A stretch of DNA of 64,000 nucleotides, from positions 1,675,008 through 1,739,007 of the forward strand of contig NZ_CP014480.1 in NCBI RefSeq assembly GCF_001580365.1, written 5' to 3'. Below the pieces are notes generated by a model that saw nothing but the letters and a program-made list of their open reading frames with translations, searched no databases and had not been told where the DNA came from. The DNA comes from Kocuria turfanensis. GTDB lineage: Bacteria > Actinomycetota > Actinomycetes > Actinomycetales > Micrococcaceae. A program made the position numbers and the translations under genes. The first letter of the stretch is position 1. Every line of letters begins with the position of its first letter. Below are positions 8,467-15,632 of this stretch, piece by piece.

Positions 8467-10050
8467 ATGGAGATTCTTCAGGCGGTACCCATGTCCACGG
8501 TGACGGAGGAAGTCGGCTGGCTGGCCGAGATCGACCGCGCAATCAATGCGGCGTTCGCTCCCATCACCGAAGTCTTCTCGACCATCGTCTTCTACCCCAT
8601 CACGATCGGGGAGATCAGCTTTCCTTTCGTGGTCGCGTGGCTCATCGCGGCCGGCGTCATCTTCACCATCTACTTCGGGTTCATCCAGTTCCGCGGGCTC
8701 AAGGTCTCCTGGGACGTGGTGCGGGGCAAGTTCTCCTCGAAGGACGACCCCGGTGAGGTCCCCCACTTCCAGGCGCTGACCTCCGCGCTGTCCGGCACCG
8801 TGGGACTGGGCAACATCGCCGGCGTCGGCGCGGCGATGGCCCTCGGCGGACCCGGCGCCACCTTCTGGATGATCTGCGCCGGCCTGCTCGGCATGGCCAC
8901 CAAGTTCGCCGAGTGCACCCTGGGCGTGAAGTACCGCGAGGTCCACGAGGACGGCACCGTCAGCGGCGGGCCCTTCCGGTACCTGCTCGTGGCCTACGGC
9001 AGGTTCGGCAGCGTCGTCGCCAAGATCTTCACCGGAATCTTCGCCATCGCGATCCTCCTCTTCGGCGCGGCCGGCGGCAACATGTTCCAGGCCAACCAGA
9101 CCTTCGCCCAGGTGCAGAACGTCACCGGCGGCCCCGACGGCTTCCTCGGCAGCGCCGGCGCGGCCCTGATCTTCGGCATCATCCTGGCGGTCCTCGTCGG
9201 CCTGGTCATCATCGGCGGCATCAAGTCCATCGGTGCGACCACCAGCCGGCTGGTGCCGGCCATGGCCGCCGTCTACATCACCGCCTGCCTCGTGGTCATC
9301 CTCGCCAATCTCCCCAACGTCCCGGCGGCCTTCGGCGCCATCATCGACGGTGCCTTCTCCCCCGAGGGCATGGCCGGCGGCGTTCTGGGCGTCATGATCG
9401 TGGGCTTCCAGCGCGCGGCCTTCTCCAACGAGGCCGGCCTCGGCTCGGCCCCCATCGCGCACTCGGCCGTGAAGACCCGCCGCCCGGTGAGCGAGGGCTT
9501 CGTGGCGATGTTCGAGCCCTTCGTGGACACCGTGATCATCTGCACCATGACCGCCCTGGCGATCATCATCGCCGGCGCCCCGAGCCTGCAGGCCGGCATC
9601 GACCAGGTGCAGGCTGGGGGAGGCGCTCCCGACGGCGTCATCCTCACCTCGGACGCGTTCGCCACAGTGATCCCCTGGTTCCCGGTCGTCCTGGCCATCG
9701 CAGTGGTCCTGTTCGCGTTCTCGACGCTGATCACCTGGTTCTACTACGGTCTCAAGGCCTGGGAGTTCCTCTTCGGCCGCAGCCGGCTCAGCGACAACAT
9801 CTTCCGCGGCATCTACCTGTTCTTCACGATCGCCGGGTGCGTGCTGACCTTCAGCGAGGTCATCGCGTTCGCGGACGCGGCCCTGTTCGTCTGCGGCTTC
9901 GTGAACCTCCTGGGCGTCTACATGCTGCTGCCCGTGATCAAGCGCGAGATGAAGGAGTACCTGGCCGACCGCAAGAGCGGCAAGCTCCACCTGCTCGGCG
10001 CGGAGGCGAGCGGCTCCACCGCCGTCCACCCGGAGTCCTCCCAGCACTGA
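8467..10050 (+). CDS. AgcS-family amino acid (alanine/glycine):cation symporter, copy 1
   Basis: 527-residue sodium-coupled transporter with about 10-11 membrane segments. Family signatures: SGTVGLGNIAGVGAAMALGG around residue 110, GFQRAAFSNEAGLGSAPIAH in the middle, and STLITWFYYGLKAWEF late. The ATG at 8467 gives the longest form; an ATG at 8491 (MSTVTEEV) is equally possible because CAGGCGG lies before it. It is flanked by an Lrp-type regulator, which suggests amino-acid control. A second AgcS paralogue is at 57043-58521 but is clearly divergent. A strong palindromic terminator follows. Confidence 0.9.
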   Translation: MEILQAVPMSTVTEEVGWLAEIDRAINAAFAPITEVFSTIVFYPITIGEISFPFVVAWLIAAGVIFTIYFGFIQFRGLKVSWDVVRGKFSSKDDPGEVPHFQALTSALSGTVGLGNIAGVGAAMALGGPGATFWMICAGLLGMATKFAECTLGVKYREVHEDGTVSGGPFRYLLVAYGRFGSVVAKIFTGIFAIAILLFGAAGGNMFQANQTFAQVQNVTGGPDGFLGSAGAALIFGIILAVLVGLVIIGGIKSIGATTSRLVPAMAAVYITACLVVILANLPNVPAAFGAIIDGAFSPEGMAGGVLGVMIVGFQRAAFSNEAGLGSAPIAHSAVKTRRPVSEGFVAMFEPFVDTVIICTMTALAIIIAGAPSLQAGIDQVQAGGGAPDGVILTSDAFATVIPWFPVVLAIAVVLFAFSTLITWFYYGLKAWEFLFGRSRLSDNIFRGIYLFFTIAGCVLTFSEVIAFADAALFVCGFVNLLGVYMLLPVIKREMKEYLADRKSGKLHLLGAEASGSTAVHPESSQH

Positions 10051-10100
10051 CCCGGTCCGGGACCGCCTCGGGCCTGCCCACACTCGCGGACACGACCGCC

Positions 10101-10147
10101 GAACGACGTCGTCCGGCCCTCCTCAGGAGGGCCGGACGACGTCGTTC
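10101..10147. terminator. perfect 23-bp-arm palindrome between convergent genes
   Basis: Arms 10101-10123 and 10125-10147 are exact reverse complements around one central base. It lies between two convergent genes (AgcS symporter and TVP38 protein) and can serve both. There is no T-run. The arms contain the nested element gacgtcgtc. Confidence 0.8.
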
Positions 10148-10176
10148 ACGGCACCCGCCGCGGCATCGGGGCGGGA

Positions 10177-10923
10177 TCAGGCCGGACCGCCGGCCCCCGC
10201 CTGGTCCGCGGCGTCGCCGGGCTCGGCCGTGCCGCCGGGCTGCGCGTCGTGCCGGGACCGGCGCCAGGAGAACACCCCGACCACCACCACGAGCGCCCAG
10301 GAGGCGGCGACGGCGGCCAGCGCCGGCCACGACGGCCGGGAGGTGAAGGCCCCCAGGGCGGCGAAGCTGATCTGCCCCGGCATCCCGCCCAGCAGGGTCG
10401 CCGCCAGGTAGTCCCGCTGCGGGATGCGGACGAGCCCCGACCCGTAGCTGAGGGTCCAGTTCGGCAGGACCGGGCGCAGGACGAGCACCGTGAGGAAGCC
10501 CTTGCCGTCGAGCTTGCGCTCCACGGTCCCCATCCGGGGACCCGCGAGGCGGTACAGGGCGTCGCGGCCGAGGAAGCGGGCGAGCCAGTACCCGAGCCAG
10601 GCCCCGGCCGTGGTGGCCACCACGCCCACCACGCTGCCCTGGGCCATCCCGAAGAGGAACCCCCCGGACACCGCCATGATCGTCACCGGCACGGGCGTGG
10701 CCGCCACGAGCATGAACACCACCGCGAACACGAGCGGGCCCCAGGCCCCGAAGCCCTCGACGAACCCGCGGATCTGCTCCACCGTGGGCAGCTCGTGGCT
10801 GATGAGGTACCACACCGCCGCGGCCAGCAGCAGCAGCAGGACGCCGGCCTTGAGCACGGTCACCCAGACCGGACGGGAACCGCCCTTCCCCGCCTCCGGG
10901 TCCCGCGCAGGTTCGGTGCTCAC
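10177..10923 (-). CDS. TVP38/TMEM64 (DedA-like, VTT domain) membrane protein
   Basis: 248 residues, about six membrane segments. The core ATPVPVTIMAVSGGFLFGMAQGS and the motif RFLGRDALYRLAGPRMG, followed by LRPVLPNWTLSYGSGLV, are typical of TVP38/VTT proteins, which are implicated in lipid scrambling and membrane homeostasis. The GTG at 10923 was chosen because the -10-like TACAGT (10931-10936, minus strand) sits seven bases before it. The polar tail (RRSRHDAQPGGTAEPG...) is disordered. It is divergent from the SRPBCC gene, with back-to-back -10 boxes only 34 bp apart. Confidence 0.85.
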   Translation of the reverse strand: MSTEPARDPEAGKGGSRPVWVTVLKAGVLLLLLAAAVWYLISHELPTVEQIRGFVEGFGAWGPLVFAVVFMLVAATPVPVTIMAVSGGFLFGMAQGSVVGVVATTAGAWLGYWLARFLGRDALYRLAGPRMGTVERKLDGKGFLTVLVLRPVLPNWTLSYGSGLVRIPQRDYLAATLLGGMPGQISFAALGAFTSRPSWPALAAVAASWALVVVVGVFSWRRSRHDAQPGGTAEPGDAADQAGAGGPA

Positions 10924-10930
10924 GAGCGCC

Positions 10931-10936
10931 ACTGTA
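10931..10936 (-). promoter_or_regulatory. -10 box giving a leaderless mRNA for the TVP38 gene
   Basis: TACAGT on the minus strand, seven bases before the GTG at 10923. No Shine-Dalgarno sequence is seen. Confidence 0.45.
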
Positions 10937-10970
10937 CCGACCGCCGTTCCCGGGACCGAGACCGCCCGGG

Positions 10971-10976
10971 GACAAT
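10971..10976 (+). promoter_or_regulatory. -10 box giving a leaderless mRNA for the SRPBCC gene
   Basis: GACAAT followed by seven bases and the ATG at 10984. An ATG at 10975 overlaps this box, so it is less likely to be the start. Confidence 0.45.
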
Positions 10977-10983
10977 GGACGGC

Positions 10984-11457
10984 ATGGACATCACCGATCT
11001 GGACCCCGCAGAGGTCCTCTCCGTCTCCCACGACCTGCCCCACCCGCCGGCGGCGGTCTTCGCGGCGTTCACCGACCCGGACCGGCTCGCCGCGTGGTTC
11101 GGCCCGGAGGGCTGGAGCGTGCCCCGGGAGTCGGTGCTGCTCGAGGTCCGGCCCGGCGGACGGCAGCGCTTCCGCATGGTCAGCGACGCCGACCCCGCCC
11201 AGGTCGCCCCGGTGCACGCCACCTATCTGCGGGTCGAGCAGGACGCGCTGCTCGAGGGCCGCGAGGCGCTGCCCGGCCCGGACGGCCGGCCGCTGGACCA
11301 GCACGTGCTGGTGCGCACGGAGTTCCTCGCCACCGGGGACGGGGGCACCCTGCTCGTGCTCACGCAGGGGCCGTTGCCCGCCGTGGTGCACGCGGGCGCG
11401 GCGGCCGGGTGGCGCAGCTCCTTCGCCAAGCTCGAGGCGCTGCTCGACCGGGGGTGA
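10984..11457 (+). CDS. SRPBCC-domain protein, AHSA1/START-like
   Basis: 157 residues starting MDITDLDPAEVLSVSHDLP. The opening beta-strand, then HPPAAVFAAFTDPDRLAAWFGPEGW, is the standard AHSA1-type entry, and the C-terminal helix ends AGWRSSFAKLEALLDRG. Such proteins bind hydrophobic ligands in a helix-grip fold; no ligand is indicated. The start at 10984 rather than 10975 is favoured by the -10 spacing. The gene stands alone between a divergent membrane-protein gene and a downstream metallo-hydrolase that has its own ribosome binding site. Confidence 0.85.
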   Translation: MDITDLDPAEVLSVSHDLPHPPAAVFAAFTDPDRLAAWFGPEGWSVPRESVLLEVRPGGRQRFRMVSDADPAQVAPVHATYLRVEQDALLEGREALPGPDGRPLDQHVLVRTEFLATGDGGTLLVLTQGPLPAVVHAGAAAGWRSSFAKLEALLDRG

Positions 11458-11632
11458 GCCGCGCCGCCGGACCCGCCGCATCCGGAGGGCCCCGCCCCGC
11501 CGGCGACCACCGCACACCCCCTCACGCCACTGCGTCGCTCGCCCGCACCGGTCGCCCTCCCCCCGGCCGGCCTCCCCCAGCCGCTCGCCCCCAGACCCGC
11601 ACCCCACCAGCCGCCCGACACAGGAGCACCGC

Positions 11633-12451
11633 ATGACCGAGGACACCGGCATCCGCACCACCACCCTCACCCGGCGGCAGACCGCCCCCAACCCGGGCCC
11701 GATGACCCTGGAGGGCACCAATTCGTGGGTGATCGGGGCGCCGGGACAGGAGGACGTCGTCGTCGTGGACCCCGGACCGGCCGACCGCGGGCACCTCGCC
11801 GTGCTGGCCGCGGCCGGACGCACGGTCCTCACGCTCGTCACCCACCGGCACGCGGACCACACGGAGGGCGTCGCGGACTTCCACGCCCTCACCGGAGCAC
11901 CCGTGCGCGCCTTCCGGCCCGAGTTCTGCCGGGACGCGCCCCCGCTGGCCGACCGCGAGACCATCGAGGCCGCCGGGTGCCGGATCCGGGTCCTGCACAC
12001 CCCGGGGCACACCTCCGACTCCGTGAGCTTCCACCTGCCCGAGGACACCCCGGCCGGCACGCCGGGGCCCGGCCGGTCCGCCGCGCCGGCCGCGGGCCCG
12101 GGGTCGGTGCTCACCGGGGACACGGTCCTGGGGCGCGGGACCACGATGCTCGACCACCCGGACGGGAGCCTCGGCGACTACCTGCGCTCCCTGCAGCGCC
12201 TGGCGGTGCTGGGCGGCGCCCTCGTGCTGCCCGCGCACGGGGACGTGCGCGAGGACGCCGAGGCGGTGTGCGAGGAGCTGCTCGAGCACCGGATGGAGCG
12301 CCTGGCCGAGGTGCGTGAGGCCCTGCGGGACCTCGGCCGCGGCGCCAGCCTCGAGGCGATCACCGCACGCATCTACGCCGACGTCCCCGCGCACGTGCTG
12401 CCGGCCGCCCGGAGCTCGGTGGGGGCGCAGCTGGCCTACCTCGGCTTCTGA
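11633..12451 (+). CDS. metallo-beta-lactamase-fold hydrolase (LACTB2/RNase Z-like)
   Basis: 272 residues. The metal-binding motif THRHADHTEG (about residue 67), the downstream HTPGHTSDSVSF and the aspartate in LTGDTVLG define an MBL-fold hydrolase. The C-terminal winged-helix-like portion (RMERLAEVREAL...HVLPAARSSVGAQLAYL) matches the LACTB2-like subgroup. A short insertion (TPAGTPGPGRSAAPAAGPGS) interrupts the fold between two strands. CAGGAG lies six bases before the ATG. The substrate is not predictable; relatives include thioesterases and nucleases. It converges on the YhhQ gene with a gap of 34 bp. Confidence 0.88.
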   Translation: MTEDTGIRTTTLTRRQTAPNPGPMTLEGTNSWVIGAPGQEDVVVVDPGPADRGHLAVLAAAGRTVLTLVTHRHADHTEGVADFHALTGAPVRAFRPEFCRDAPPLADRETIEAAGCRIRVLHTPGHTSDSVSFHLPEDTPAGTPGPGRSAAPAAGPGSVLTGDTVLGRGTTMLDHPDGSLGDYLRSLQRLAVLGGALVLPAHGDVREDAEAVCEELLEHRMERLAEVREALRDLGRGASLEAITARIYADVPAHVLPAARSSVGAQLAYLGF

Positions 12452-12485
12452 GCCGCCGGAGCGGCAGCGCCCGGGCCGGTCGCGC

Positions 12486-13199
12486 TCAGCGAACGGCCAC
12501 GGCGTCCCCCGCCGGGGACACGGCTGTCCCGTAGGTCGGCTCGCGCCGCTTGAGCCAGCCGATCGCCGCGTAGGTCAGGGGCATGACGAGGACCTCGACC
12601 AGCACCTTGTAGGCGTAGCCGACGACCACGTAGTTCAGGAAGTCCGGGAGCGTGCTGATCCCGATGATCGGCGCCGCCACCGTGCAGAAGACGACGGTGT
12701 CCACGAGCTCGCCGACCAGGGTCGAGCCGATGAGCCGGGCCCACAGGTGGCGCTCCCGCGTGCGGGCCTTGATCCGCACCATGACGAAGGCGTTGAGCAG
12801 CTGCCCCGCGAGGTAGCCCAGCAGGGAGCCCGCCACGATGAGCGGAACGGGGCCCAGGACGGACTCGAAGGCCTCCTGGCCCTCGTAGAACGCGGCCGGG
12901 GGCAGGGCGATGACGAGCCAGAACACCACCGAGGAGAACAGGCCCGCCGCGAAGGACGTGACGATGGCCCGCCGGGCGGCACGGAAGCCGTAGACCTCCG
13001 CGACGACGTCGCCCAGCACGTACGCGAGCGGGAACAGGAAGAAGCCCCCGTCGGTGAGGACGGGGCCGAAGGCGACCCCCTTGGTCGCGGCGACGTTGGA
13101 GAGCACGAGGACCACGCAGTAGGCCGCCACGATCAGGTCGAAGTACGTGCGCGGACGGTGGGCGAAGCCGGCGGGAGCAGGGCCTGCGGAGGAGGACAC
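12486..13199 (-). CDS. queuosine precursor transporter, YhhQ/VUT family
   Basis: 237 residues with about six membrane segments. Typical features are the opening [22 protein letters not shown], the [22 protein letters not shown] element, and [21 protein letters not shown]. Members import preQ0/preQ1 or queuine for tRNA modification, matching tgt earlier in the window. The start is a GTG at 13199 without an obvious ribosome binding site. A long perfect hairpin ends 20 bases upstream of it, so expression may be controlled in the leader. Confidence 0.88.
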   Translation of the reverse strand: MSSSAGPAPAGFAHRPRTYFDLIVAAYCVVLVLSNVAATKGVAFGPVLTDGGFFLFPLAYVLGDVVAEVYGFRAARRAIVTSFAAGLFSSVVFWLVIALPPAAFYEGQEAFESVLGPVPLIVAGSLLGYLAGQLLNAFVMVRIKARTRERHLWARLIGSTLVGELVDTVVFCTVAAPIIGISTLPDFLNYVVVGYAYKVLVEVLVMPLTYAAIGWLKRREPTYGTAVSPAGDAVAVR

Positions 13200-13219
13200 G
13201 GTGGGTCACCAATCTGTCG

Positions 13220-13263
13220 GACCGCGGCACCGGCCCGGGAGGAGCCGGGCCGGTGCCGCGGTC
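13220..13263 (-). promoter_or_regulatory. 19-bp perfect hairpin in the 5' leader of the queuosine precursor transporter gene
   Basis: Arms 13220-13238 and 13245-13263 are exact reverse complements around a 6-nt loop (gaggag on the plus strand). It ends 20 bases before the GTG start and lies inside the probable leader. It could be an attenuator, or a bidirectional barrier between this gene and pdxK. I could not fit it to a known preQ1 riboswitch class. Confidence 0.5.
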
Positions 13264-13426
13264 TGTGCGGTCTGCAGAACGGGTGCGGGACGCCCGGCTG
13301 CCACCCGGGAGCCCTCCTCCCGCCGCCGCGGAACCCCGAGCGGGGACGTCGTGGCGGCCGGAGGCCGTCCGACAGTCTAGCGCCGGGACCCGGCCGCGCG
13401 GTTGGCCGGGGACGCGGCGCGGGGCG

Positions 13427-13432
13427 CACAAT
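13427..13432 (+). promoter_or_regulatory. -10 box giving a leaderless mRNA for pdxK
   Basis: CACAAT followed by ggctccc and the ATG at 13440. An earlier ATG at 13431 overlaps the box and is rejected as the start. Confidence 0.5.
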
Positions 13433-13439
13433 GGCTCCC

Positions 13440-14294
13440 ATGACCGACACCACGACCGCACCCGTCCCCGACGCCGCGAGCACCGCCCAGCCTCCCGTGG
13501 CCCTGACCATCGCCGGCTCCGAGGCCACCGGCGGCGCCGGCGCCCAGGCGGACCTCAAGACCTTCCAGGAGCTCGGCGTCTTCGGCTCGCTCGCGCTGAC
13601 CTGCATCGTCTCCTTCGACCCGAACGCGGACTGGGGCCACCGCCTGTTCCCCGTTCCCCAGGACGTGCTGCGGGAGCAGCTGGAGGCGATCACGGCGGCC
13701 CACGCGCTGGACGCCGTCAAGATCGGCATGCTCGGCAGCCCGGAGACCATCGCGACGACCGCCGAGGCGCTGACCGCCCTGCGGCCGGAGCACCTCGTCC
13801 TGGACCCGGTGCTGATCTGCAAGGGCCAGGAGCCCGGGGCCGCCCTGGACACCGACGAGGCGCTCAAGGCGAGGATCCTGCCGCTGGCCACGTTCGTGAC
13901 CCCCAACCACTTCGAGGCGCTCTCCCTGTCCGGGATGGAGGAGATCAGCACCGTCGACCACCTCGAGGAGGCCGCCCGGCGGATCCACGAGACCTCGGGG
14001 GCCGTGGTGCTCGCGAAGGGCGGGGTGCGCCTGGCCGGCCCCGACGCCGTGGACGTCTTCTACGACGGGACGACCCTCGAGATCCTGTCCGACCCCAAGG
14101 TCGGCGAGGTCCCCGTGGCCGGCGCCGGCTGCACCCTCGCGGCCGCCGTCGCCGCCGAGCTCGCCAAGGGCGCTGCCCCGCTCGAGGCCGCCCGCACCGC
14201 CAAGGCCTTCGTCTCCGCCGGCATCCGGCAGCGTCTGAGCTCGCGTGCGCCCTTCGACTCCCTCTGGCAGGGCGGTTCGGCCGCCGAGCAGTGA
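13440..14294 (+). CDS. pdxK: pyridoxal/pyridoxine kinase of the ThiD/PdxK ribokinase superfamily
   Basis: 284 residues. The family opening [21 protein letters not shown] matches both ThiD and PdxK. The following [30 protein letters not shown] and [15 protein letters not shown] segments resemble PdxK-type kinases of Gram-positives more than ThiD. The conserved [19 protein letters not shown] holds the anion hole and carries a catalytic cysteine in place of aspartate, as in this PdxK class. It phosphorylates B6 vitamers with ATP in the cytoplasm. It could still have hydroxymethylpyrimidine activity. No thiamine genes are nearby, and a hairpin terminator follows. Confidence 0.82.
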   Translation: MTDTTTAPVPDAASTAQPPVALTIAGSEATGGAGAQADLKTFQELGVFGSLALTCIVSFDPNADWGHRLFPVPQDVLREQLEAITAAHALDAVKIGMLGSPETIATTAEALTALRPEHLVLDPVLICKGQEPGAALDTDEALKARILPLATFVTPNHFEALSLSGMEEISTVDHLEEAARRIHETSGAVVLAKGGVRLAGPDAVDVFYDGTTLEILSDPKVGEVPVAGAGCTLAAAVAAELAKGAAPLEAARTAKAFVSAGIRQRLSSRAPFDSLWQGGSAAEQ

Positions 14295-14328
14295 CCCTGC
14301 CCGCCCGAGCGCGTCCCACCGCACCGAG

Positions 14329-14363
14329 CCGTGGCCGGCGACGAGCTCCGTCGCCGGCCACGG
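14329..14363 (+). terminator. 15-bp hairpin terminator after pdxK
   Basis: Perfect inverted repeat, arms 14329-14343 and 14349-14363, loop agctc. It lies 35 bp after the pdxK stop and separates it from the TetR promoter region. No T-run follows. Confidence 0.7.
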
Positions 14364-14471
14364 TGCGCGTCGCGGCTTCGCCGGTGGTCGTCCCTCGGGC
14401 CCGGACCGACGGTTTCCTGGACGTTTCCCCAGACGTTCGTGCGGAGAGAGCCGAAACGGGGCGAACGGTGG

Positions 14472-14550
14472 TGTCATAGTCAGACATACCGTCACCAAGG
14501 ATCATTGAAGTGTGCATACTTTGATGACATGCAGAGATAAGGTGTCATCA
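14472..14550 (+). promoter_or_regulatory. putative TetR operator region with three TGTCAT half-sites
   Basis: TGTCAT occurs at 14472-14477, in inverted orientation at 14524-14529, and again at 14543-14548. The last two form a perfect 8-bp inverted repeat, TGATGACA / TGTCATCA (14522-14529 and 14543-14550), with a 13-nt spacer that ends on the first base of the tetR start codon. A CATACT -10-like box is at 14515-14520. The region is unusually AT-rich for the window. Autoregulation of the following TetR gene is the likely purpose. Confidence 0.5.
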
Positions 14551-15218
14551 TGCCTCGTATTTCAGCGGCCACCAACGCCGCGCAGCGCGAGAACACCAAG
14601 CGAGCGATCCTCGACTCCTTCGGCCAGCTGCTGTACCAGCAGGGCCTGACCGGGCTGACGATGACCCACGTGGCCAGGAACGCCGGGGTGGGCCGCACCG
14701 CCGTCTACAACTACTTCGCCGACATGGGCGAGCTGCTCGTGGCCTACGCCCTGGACGAGACCGAGCGCTTCATGACCGACCTCCGCCGGGACCTGGAGGG
14801 CGTCGCCAACCCGGTCGACCGGCTCGCCGTCTACATCCGGGCGCAGATCGAGGACCTCGCCCGTCGGCACCTGCCCCCGGGGCCGACCATGCGCACGGTC
14901 CTGTCCCCCGAGGACTACCAGAAGCTGGGCGAGCACGTGGGTGAGCTGCAGGGGCTGCTGGCCGCGATCCTGCGGGACGCGATCGACCAGGGCTACCTGC
15001 CCGAGGGGGACATCCCGGAGCTCGCCTCGCTCGTCCACGGCTCGCTGACCACCGCCGCGGACCGGGGCCAGAACTCCGACCAGGACCGCGCGGCGCGGGA
15101 GCGGCACATCCGTTCGACGGTCCGCTTCATCCAGCAGGGTCTGGGCGCGCAGTTCGACGCCGACGGCCGCCCCGTGCGGCTGACTCCGGAGAGGCCCCCG
15201 CTCAGCGCGGCGTCCTGA
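14550..15218 (+). CDS. TetR-family transcriptional regulator
   Basis: 222 residues. The N-terminal helix-turn-helix runs ILDSFGQLLYQQGLTGLTMTHVARNAGVGRTAVYNYFADMGELLVAY, with the family phrase VYNYFADMGELL at about residue 50. The larger C-terminal ligand-binding domain is unrelated in detail to anything I recognise. AAGGTG lies close before the ATG. The promoter contains palindromic half-sites and probably binds the protein itself. The last 17 bp overlap the end of the convergent antitoxin-like gene. Ligand and other targets are unknown. Confidence 0.9.
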   Translation: MPRISAATNAAQRENTKRAILDSFGQLLYQQGLTGLTMTHVARNAGVGRTAVYNYFADMGELLVAYALDETERFMTDLRRDLEGVANPVDRLAVYIRAQIEDLARRHLPPGPTMRTVLSPEDYQKLGEHVGELQGLLAAILRDAIDQGYLPEGDIPELASLVHGSLTTAADRGQNSDQDRAARERHIRSTVRFIQQGLGAQFDADGRPVRLTPERPPLSAAS

Positions 15219-15552
15219 CCTCCTGCGCCCTGCGCACCGCCCGCGGGCCGCTCCCGGGCCCGAGCTCCAGCACGCGGGCGTGCAGCACGGTGCGGTGGTG
15301 CAGGGCGGTGCGCAGCGCCCGGTGCAGCCCGTCCTCGAGGTAGAGCAGCCCGTCCCAGCGGACCACGTGCGGGAAGAGGTCGCCGTAGAACGTGGAGTCC
15401 GCGTCGAGCAGCGTCGCCAGGTCCAGGGTCGTCTTCGTGGTGATCAACTGGTCCAGGCGCACCTGACGAGGTGCGATGTCGGACCAGTCCGAGGGCGAGA
15501 CGAGGCCGTGATCCGGGTACGGGCGCGAGTCGCCCACGGCCTTGAAGATCAT
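15202..15552 (-). CDS. conserved actinobacterial protein, often labelled VapB-type antitoxin
   Basis: 116 residues, MIFKAVGDSRPYPDHGLVSPSDWSDIAPRQ..., with LVTTK-like LITTKTTLDLATLLDADSTFYGDLFPHVV and LYLEDGLHRALRTAL. This pattern is conserved across many actinobacteria and I recall it being auto-named a VapB antitoxin. No toxin gene adjoins it and I see no DNA-binding motif. A TAGAAT -10 box lies six bases before the ATG, so the mRNA is leaderless. The stop overlaps the convergent tetR stop region by 17 bp. Real function is unknown. Confidence 0.75.
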   Translation of the reverse strand: MIFKAVGDSRPYPDHGLVSPSDWSDIAPRQVRLDQLITTKTTLDLATLLDADSTFYGDLFPHVVRWDGLLYLEDGLHRALRTALHHRTVLHARVLELGPGSGPRAVRRAQEVRTPR

Positions 15553-15558
15553 GCGTTC

Positions 15559-15564
15559 ATTCTA
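15559..15564 (-). promoter_or_regulatory. -10 box giving a leaderless mRNA for the antitoxin-like gene
   Basis: TAGAAT on the minus strand (five of six matches to TATAAT), with six bases before the ATG at 15552. This is the strongest -10 of the leaderless set. Confidence 0.6.
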
Positions 15565-15632
15565 GGGGCGCTCCCGGGCCGGCGTGCGAGGGCCGCGCGG
15601 GCCGGCCCGGGGGCGCCCCGCGCGGCCCCGGG

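Noticed and set aside
13220..13263. preQ1 riboswitch for the queuosine precursor transporter.
   Set aside because: The hairpin lacks the compact aptamer features I know (A-rich tail pseudoknot). I report it only as an unassigned leader hairpin.
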